From Clostridiaceae bacterium (GTDB taxonomy: Bacteria; Bacillota; Clostridia; Oscillospirales; Acutalibacteraceae), in assembly GCA_016290665.1 (NCBI GenBank), contig JAEEUW010000004.1, forward strand, positions 1 through 46,978: a DNA stretch of 46,978 nucleotides. Direction: 5' to 3'. A program made the position numbers and the translations under genes. The notes under the pieces are model-generated. The model had not been told where the DNA came from. It searched no databases and saw only the letters and a program-made list of their open reading frames with translations. Positions 46,001 through 46,978 of this stretch are shown piece by piece (positions within the stretch are counted from its first letter, which is position 1; the number at the start of each line of letters is the position of its first letter).

Positions 46001-46978
46001 CGGTCTGGTCGAACAGCTTGCAAACGGCCCGGTTCAGTACCTGCTGACCCTGCTTCCGACCCTGTCCTACTTCCTAGCCTCCAACGGCGTGGAAGTGGTC
46101 GTACGCAATCTGCTCGCGCCCGCGCTTGCGCTCGTGAATATTGCGGAACCGATCCTTGGACCGATCCTTGAAAAGGTCATTAACGAAAACGCCAGCATCT
46201 ATGAGATCCTTGAAAAGTATCTGCCCACCACCGCGGGCAAGAAGGATCCGGCAACTGGCACGTTCATCCTGAACAGCAACGGCAAGAAGATCTACACGCT
46301 GAATGATATTCTCGGCATCGCAGGCGAAGACGGCTCCAACATCGTCCGCATCCTGAACGAGCTGCTGTCCGGTCTCATCGTGAAGGCGGTTGAAGGCGAC
46401 GAAACCACCGTAGTCTGTGATCCGCTGCCGAGCGACTTCTTCTGGCAGTATGTCCAGCATACCGTCAACATTCCGGCAAAGCAGACCGGTGACAAGGTCT
46501 ACTACTGGGTCGGCGAAGACAACGTCAAGATCGCTGAAAGCGTCTACAACATGGGTCACAACGAAGAGATCAACGAGACCCGCTATGTTATCCGCGACGG
46601 CATCTTTACGGTCGACATTGCAGACTCCCTGGTCTTCCTGCTCGATACGGTCCTGTCGAACGACGTACTTTCGGATATCAACCTGATCCTTGACAAGAAG
46701 GTCGAATCCGACGATACGAAGGAACTGATCGGCGGTATTCTTGAAACCATCATCAACGGTGAAAACAACGGCCTGAAGCTGACTGATATCATTACAAAGC
46801 TGTTTGAAGGCTATGAGATCACCTATGTGGAGCTCAACGGCAAACTCATTGAGCCGGATCACTCCGCGTATGATAATCTTGACGCGAACCTGCAGTCGCA
46901 GGTTGAAGAGATTCCGGGCAAGCTTGACACTGTGATCAGCGAAGCAGTCAAGACGCTGCTGCCGGTTCTGCCGACGCT
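31038..46978 (+). CDS. Giant secreted modular protein, 3' end outside window (>5,300 codons)
   Basis: The frame is open from ATG 31038 (site AAGGAGG upstream) to the window end, 5,313 codons without stop. The signal peptide is KKALSCLLAIMMIVTSISV, then CFSVLAA (about 5-30). Residues 31-1000 are mainly helical, Tyr/Asn/Ala-rich, with no known family. From about residue 1130 the protein repeats a module in the fixed order A-W-B-C, at least five times. A is a Leu-rich helix pair (as in MVSMIANALFGLLGG). W has a D-x-TW-x-E motif plus beta strands. B is PLxxVLxxLLxGEDLxI, then G-Y-x-x-x-I-x-PLLxALxID. C is LPxLxYFxxSDG then NLLAP. Single EF-hand-like loops occur (DVDNDGKVTWAE). I do not recognise the module. 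Likely an extracellular or wall-associated fibre; function unknown. Confidence 0.92.
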   Translation, partial: MKLGKKALSCLLAIMMIVTSISVCFSVLAAGDGTTQLNNLANQIVMNWDGLNAAVTAFNANKNESTAAKVPVLKTDTSHAIVEVDTYLGGWLAVAQAYSAYVAAVRPTNTTLSVNGTTYDVRTYDGLWGYAVAKIGDAGGLTSAQYNSVLSFFRFNQNATGQAQVPSTTSFTLDIEPGYDITAYPDVASIDPSKAYKTGTMTFSFSGNFINGSSFTSSTESYASEIGDLKTVLESLVSTSGTNNFNYWLNTWSNQPHTNEEYVAMANENGQAGWVFNSYSLAVNDLSSNAYFPEIAADSSKAELLWDHFVAPVVGKSYDETYNWLYSDLRDYALRGYANAHIATIDALMAENANSGNYAGYQMKDYYVRLAAEKEQLDNQRDFNQVLCADEVKAIITSGDPFRGANYLNEFEALVAAVKVKVAKYYAAEYGDNFDLLLNYRVPAYNHSIDTEATAWEANDYFPADAGMEGVSYAKIIGAQNSASNVVEQLTTEDITYVIDPDTGEVSGSAGTDGKTLAAKFVREATILIALIDTNILLYGTFDDISASVSAHNHVITEADYNALKAKLSAAEIEVGGASAFRLKAQMDDFMSKYILGGKRFSELYALEEEYRALYNQATNIQASNHALFEAVFSSDEAFAATYTVYMNHIKGMMAKRVYEQYARVKKYYDEGAPANASGNSTYFDSYWNFEAILNLWDNIDLANPTSLFNALATVPAYDPTTEEAVAEGLPTVAQIQNLYNLITNTTNGYVKVATDYKNALAALRNSLISGTDYSIMTGILTQNGGSGKYGWVSSIGRLSVTDIYNFVKEIGLTSYSNLTEPNIRDLMDGSISDFDDILVSEDIGTLLDNLISVDVTDDQGNPVIDPATGEPQKTGFLGVWQYDYTEVNGTYHKGRFYTPTSGNNAGKMVERTGDAGTSNGPDKVKNLREFLINTIRNLLFNGNLQTTLFKTIYPMIGNLLQDPGTYSDFANEGGVPGKMKIYDVWVSSAYAYLDKLVPSVVAAAIPAEPHHFFWHSGHGNQDNNTGQQIGKDIVWYKFFNSSLYTSATSGYSYNKYYYNDFLKIFDTYTETLPNVVGLNGSGISITLDYYKSYWNSTQSDRKIDWEAIDSRKVWHITDPDGLYHTLATVFCGLAAPLAALVKGSSIQLDLTVGSVLYGQATVNPGSSDALYERLFVPLYELLGITSRASGNANGYHSIDDINSATEFVWVPKNSNGDQRTKSMQGYGVTFWQYLLEPITYWMENTLFVKPVETILNLLPNLLGAIEYDQLVKKLNNLKIALSLDSFHFHIITSSGIPINLNRELTTFDVGNILSTNATVAPILNAVENGVNGNGIMSMLLKAEATTQAPDDNAAEDAANNPKTYLMTVYKDPETGENTVGTSANDAVKYTSTNGTAFYFRQKGLLTQTLYNLFTTKEETRAIDDATYRITTNKAQNGKIQKEEGGTINKGYTWDKGYLFINWLTDLTVHTTKHSVQPVNGRTYTMNYDIPVNRFMAPATIRNGGTYDGHVISYSFPGNKATIRGYHLVVDPGDTLLTLFRWIMDDNTIYFLKPLLDGLMEPDPETGKTILDTIIPILDGQADYIMAILILLLNEYNIGFDNYTDQVANGTFYAKGTTNTLIDHYSGSGSSRKAYGFASEAAFLGAYLVESTGPDNAGELGLTGLAKADRAVKNADKILDSLVPMLVKLLAETITKLLPFTEDIVEKVNNDEITHLGDVVAQIVLNDDFMTWVMQLLFGTGTNTTAMGAVAEGGVDKGILGGLLSGDSGPMIGKILNILAQFDLDITPLNLLSVSASGTFASTGVHNWLVANGTITKDTTWADISVPAGIDWFQGDDAIAATGTMYQKYNTLFTQLKKMLECVLAPLSPVLNLLLTGEDLTLADKLTIRGNEGFGEAIVPILEALDIDLGMNQTQFTNYVYGVSNGQVPAPASGNHFATSVRSPLEPLLAAIQELLLGTSSNSDCLLATPIYTLFTKLPNALYFLDRYDTDGDQKDDTSNFILAITNLIQPILTLLDIADPILSRVTTLNIKKTLNEFLDLEGLLNKVLSQLLDRNWSSLSEIEKENANANYVSIDLFDFGEIAAKSSSEIQINATTRRTVPAIGRPATGTNSVGANALDYSKFIGSPGQLFISLLRSILTPELVARIGDLIKDLMAAEGLEDTESAASRARNLKIVDNIVALLNSPGESGAMKVDILTGILIDLLTDYESDDPYDYFYEFMNRAGDTLQQEKWNEYFIESNTYDWEHVAVDDNGDKIFTKQEVEDAISNLDYVIQKALPDILDALYEEGMIDLGTVSLVYDYTSGSGLWELVKALITENLLKDDMVSMIANALFGLLGGASNTIDVVMSLLKGAGINLTASDFYGKTAGLDSYLSYGFDKQNGAIKFAPGSNNRKAYINDEEVDFDWQQIIENHQKDADGNINWAYETYEKHSDFLVPGPDNKPVKLTEKTKDEDGNEIDKTVYNEETEEFEIVYAKNLIASQYPQVKEDGKYVYEYKNADGEIVEYKSEYNFLKAFIIMKDEDGNEVGDPIICPTEEQIETGNQYKLTAKRNTDLAVALWSWGLDAVTGETSAEKYIGKKNKFLEDVWQIISPLEGVLRMLFADEGFQAFGDALNLEGANGYENVFIPLFNALGLDQILTYINTHPADASNPSGETMLQYINRVSGRTGDEAIKNALMSSEDYQKLLNGQTTYNGESGMGACIKYIANDVLGFIEIVTTFPIATLTQALPTLAYFIYGDGLTTLAENLLIPITTLTNRISQIGLPLDLNKIAAGLIDMLATGSWEDFQTALGAYIKLEEYEEEDPVTHEMVSKIRIVEGESYNNTELNFTNSLLRYLSSLEFDLTSLLAPKDTTVTDKTPYQHSLVFFLNRVAETAAKTKLAEAAQLLEHEEGQNVSDEARAQAAALTAEAREIRKDALREFIKSIAAIGDSYADLGQTAPISEITARDPETNELLFTGNVNDLVKIDNKGQVTVSKSEVLMFLVSFIKQNTTLMEMIGNILGYDLTDEHTDDDEVLDEVLTNVFNNPEALVDLVVDLLTGYKVKDGKDVILADIESETHYEFYEDAGYSTLEEVLAENKRVTEAAEAAGTEVNKDDLVSEISRVKTSAAIDNLDNLVGTILNLFKDKLLAVDDPATEEDETGLLTKLGLAPNDDLTLKSIVSKLITSKLLSDDMLNDLVSMLINTLGTGSSTNIINVIVKVLDGAGYSFTPQTVKGNVSQLSSIIGSHKKWNEVAADNLEFVYEYVTGTNDDGEETTAKVYSKTQLIPEGEDTATVLIDLATGKITTDETVGTEKEIRPVWVEEQKKTGEGNNTRYWYTYKTDNNAEPTPVDLPDAGETKITVNGVEYNLSPLMVPTDEQQKTVRIHVEWGLTGLTDAKQGLDKLVNLVWSLIKPLHGVFELLFTGNHLKIYDKIKIEGLEGYQTVILPLLKALAIDKLFKADPTKVHTDSSELYLAGGLVTPETFMKTIYGDDKVEENDQTHVWQLKADADVSGVNVDNYKTILTTLVDSLWALVESLCDRPVNTLLIILPHLARFLISDGADKIIENLLAPVTTITDKIKVIYDLDIMGMLKELLQGIIAKDEAAEGGSEGGSQTSGAPRRRGAAAPKTRSAGAMFAQYLLDVIEEAETPERTDNSELLAEIFEPLIEEEPAAAAAPKSAPRRNGNRNDAEPDNELSILDILQQLIDSVSITISKDEETGVETKLVLSEILPDTIFIDLASCAWLEAHHSMKEYAEFTEIETLTRGEGENQITILNRRDGRMQRTEAGDYDVDRETVLLKVLDWVVFNDGIRSLAENLLKINYEKLGAGKELGESFNLDDPNTDYLMAVLIYSIFNDAEPVERLLIDLLSWYKIEYQPARVASEYPELEARIAEERGIDYEGAGINKDELEVLPSQIDTLVAGLLPFVTSLLPADMLGGITLSGNNAQELVENLLVGLMKDSTVDGEFKPGLATKLVALLVNAIGGNETITKVIGMLPEIVDGLDLTLKHFMDSSEAFNTFFAPYDVDNDGKVTWAEAYEGLKTIKIYEDTTIREAGDDEKATTSDDGNTITITDKSDATKVHYVITISGTENDKTVLTVDGEGEFVSKTRTVKADGIGWLYTYDKDDEITGCTAYDLETNEIFKTEKDGNTEIYKIVYEQMVDAENEPMFDDENNPIYDTTKPVYVYEINLTGTNSFGINTYDDVLTLISQILTPLVPVLRMLLTEEDLIILDGVHITGGDGYDRFIVPVFEALGIDGFEIKISETETKTIRILDKVAFKALDDTAYAKQILDYVDALIKKIVGSPVQTIVGALPQLVWFVYSDGLAQGVEQFVAPLITLVDLVNDVTGAKVTIPDASVNTQGTKEYVALDIYAIILGFIKSNETMKKLIPNIDNITNVYELVDNLLTCDAIEHLLANLLTEKNISLGEIPVIGLFEYIIVKTCHIDDVETVRYYQATIDGERRTVKGVVSTMADTLMAIVGDTILGGDLVESLIEQISGEEVSDTVKQILDAITGENRYVIFKILLKYFNEYDVENMLLEYLSFERLTYDYDTFIAGSEVGIGNKQRKVRRAIKKLDKTLLAAIPELIPILKENDTFKAILKTVPERASLKDAVDAILQQYVIKDEIVNTLVSLIIGLLGENGDTINGIAPLLNQIVGLDIAPAAYAAESSGAFQTFLNNRIDAALENNPTKIDDEGNEASRERADVTWSEIVFPTDYAPHFAYVTYEFAKDEDGKVILDTNGNPTYKLVDGNKVVVKDKNGNIIYNDYYTKSAEEMGLKKADVEVDTYTVTVDLIPVIRYQYTVGTGSDAKTETVYKPEGTTTITVKDGDDEVEYSLTQVSHYTYTIGTGNDAEIFDYYGPAGETTYTIETGDNAGTYTLEVADETVQDKKVQLDEVWGVDSAANMDAKKDAFVNAIYGLVKPLELVLNFLLRGEDIQILKAEGAEKGVLELKGNTGYEHAILPLLKALAIDPEYLTSADDYMSGKGTAVTLSALTDAIYGLVEQLANGPVQYLLTLLPTLSYFLASNGVEVVVRNLLAPALALVNIAEPILGPILEKVINENASIYEILEKYLPTTAGKKDPATGTFILNSNGKKIYTLNDILGIAGEDGSNIVRILNELLSGLIVKAVEGDETTVVCDPLPSDFFWQYVQHTVNIPAKQTGDKVYYWVGEDNVKIAESVYNMGHNEEINETRYVIRDGIFTVDIADSLVFLLDTVLSNDVLSDINLILDKKVESDDTKELIGGILETIINGENNGLKLTDIITKLFEGYEITYVELNGKLIEPDHSAYDNLDANLQSQVEEIPGKLDTVISEAVKTLLPVLPT
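36216..46200 (+). repeat. Coding tandem modules A-W-B-C of the giant protein (five copies)
   Basis: Approximate starts of A/W/B/C: 36216/36495/36601/36957; 38004/38255/38802/39217; 40560/40736/41210/41625; 42840/43095/43618/43923; 44871/45120/45751/46044. B-to-B distances are 2.1-2.4 kb. A degenerate B (LFVPLYELLGI) at about 34432-34600 may mark an earlier copy. Protein similarity is clear in core motifs but the DNA is diverged, so the copies are old. Confidence 0.8.

Overview
The window looks like one chromosomal segment of a GC-rich, gut-type member of the Clostridia (Oscillospiraceae-like; this is an inference from gene content). The pointers are AGGAGG-type ribosome binding sites, Gram-positive signal peptides, TTGACA-17-TATAAT promoters before nearly every gene, an rplM-rpsI pair, a DUF4474 protein, and giant secreted proteins without outer-membrane features.

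Layout. (1) 1-6090, minus strand: a tightly coupled five-gene redox/kinase operon. It runs from a GlpA-like flavoprotein through an NAD(P)/FAD oxidoreductase, a Cys-rich DUF1667 protein and an FGGY kinase to an FAD-linked oxidase cut by the window edge. Gene order resembles anaerobic glycerol-3-phosphate (glp) clusters. (2) 6123-10589: a divergently transcribed secreted GH51 arabinofuranosidase-like enzyme, convergent through one perfect bidirectional terminator with a GPH-family sugar:cation symporter. (3) 10747-11136: tRNA-Arg(ACG) followed by repeats that copy its 3' end. (4) 11318-13000: an unusual fusion of an XRE DNA-binding domain, a transmembrane helix and a family I.5-type lipase. (5) 13059-15404, minus: a PAP2 phosphatase and a secreted DUF4474 protein. 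(6) 15545-20548, plus: a GH30 enzyme coupled to an FN3 protein, a secreted metallophosphoesterase and a sugar-isomerase-like TIM barrel. (7) 20549-23820: accessory DNA around ribosomal genes rplM and rpsI. It holds a DUF559 nuclease gene inside inverted repeats, a RAYT transposase, and at least seven REP hairpins sharing a GTAG foot. (8) 23821-46978: two very large secreted proteins. The first (2,270 aa) carries InlB-like repeats, CxxC repeats and a Cys-rich C-terminal tail. The second is open for more than 5,300 codons, runs off the window, and is built from repeated leucine-rich modules I do not recognise.

How the parts may work together (inference): GH51, GH30 and the GPH symporter suggest use of arabinose- and galactose-containing plant polysaccharide, with the glp-like operon handling a small polyol or its phosphate. 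The two giant proteins are probably surface or matrix components. The strongest candidates for something new are the giant modular protein, the Cys-rich tail, the HTH-TM-lipase fusion, and the RAYT/REP set with its compensatory base changes.
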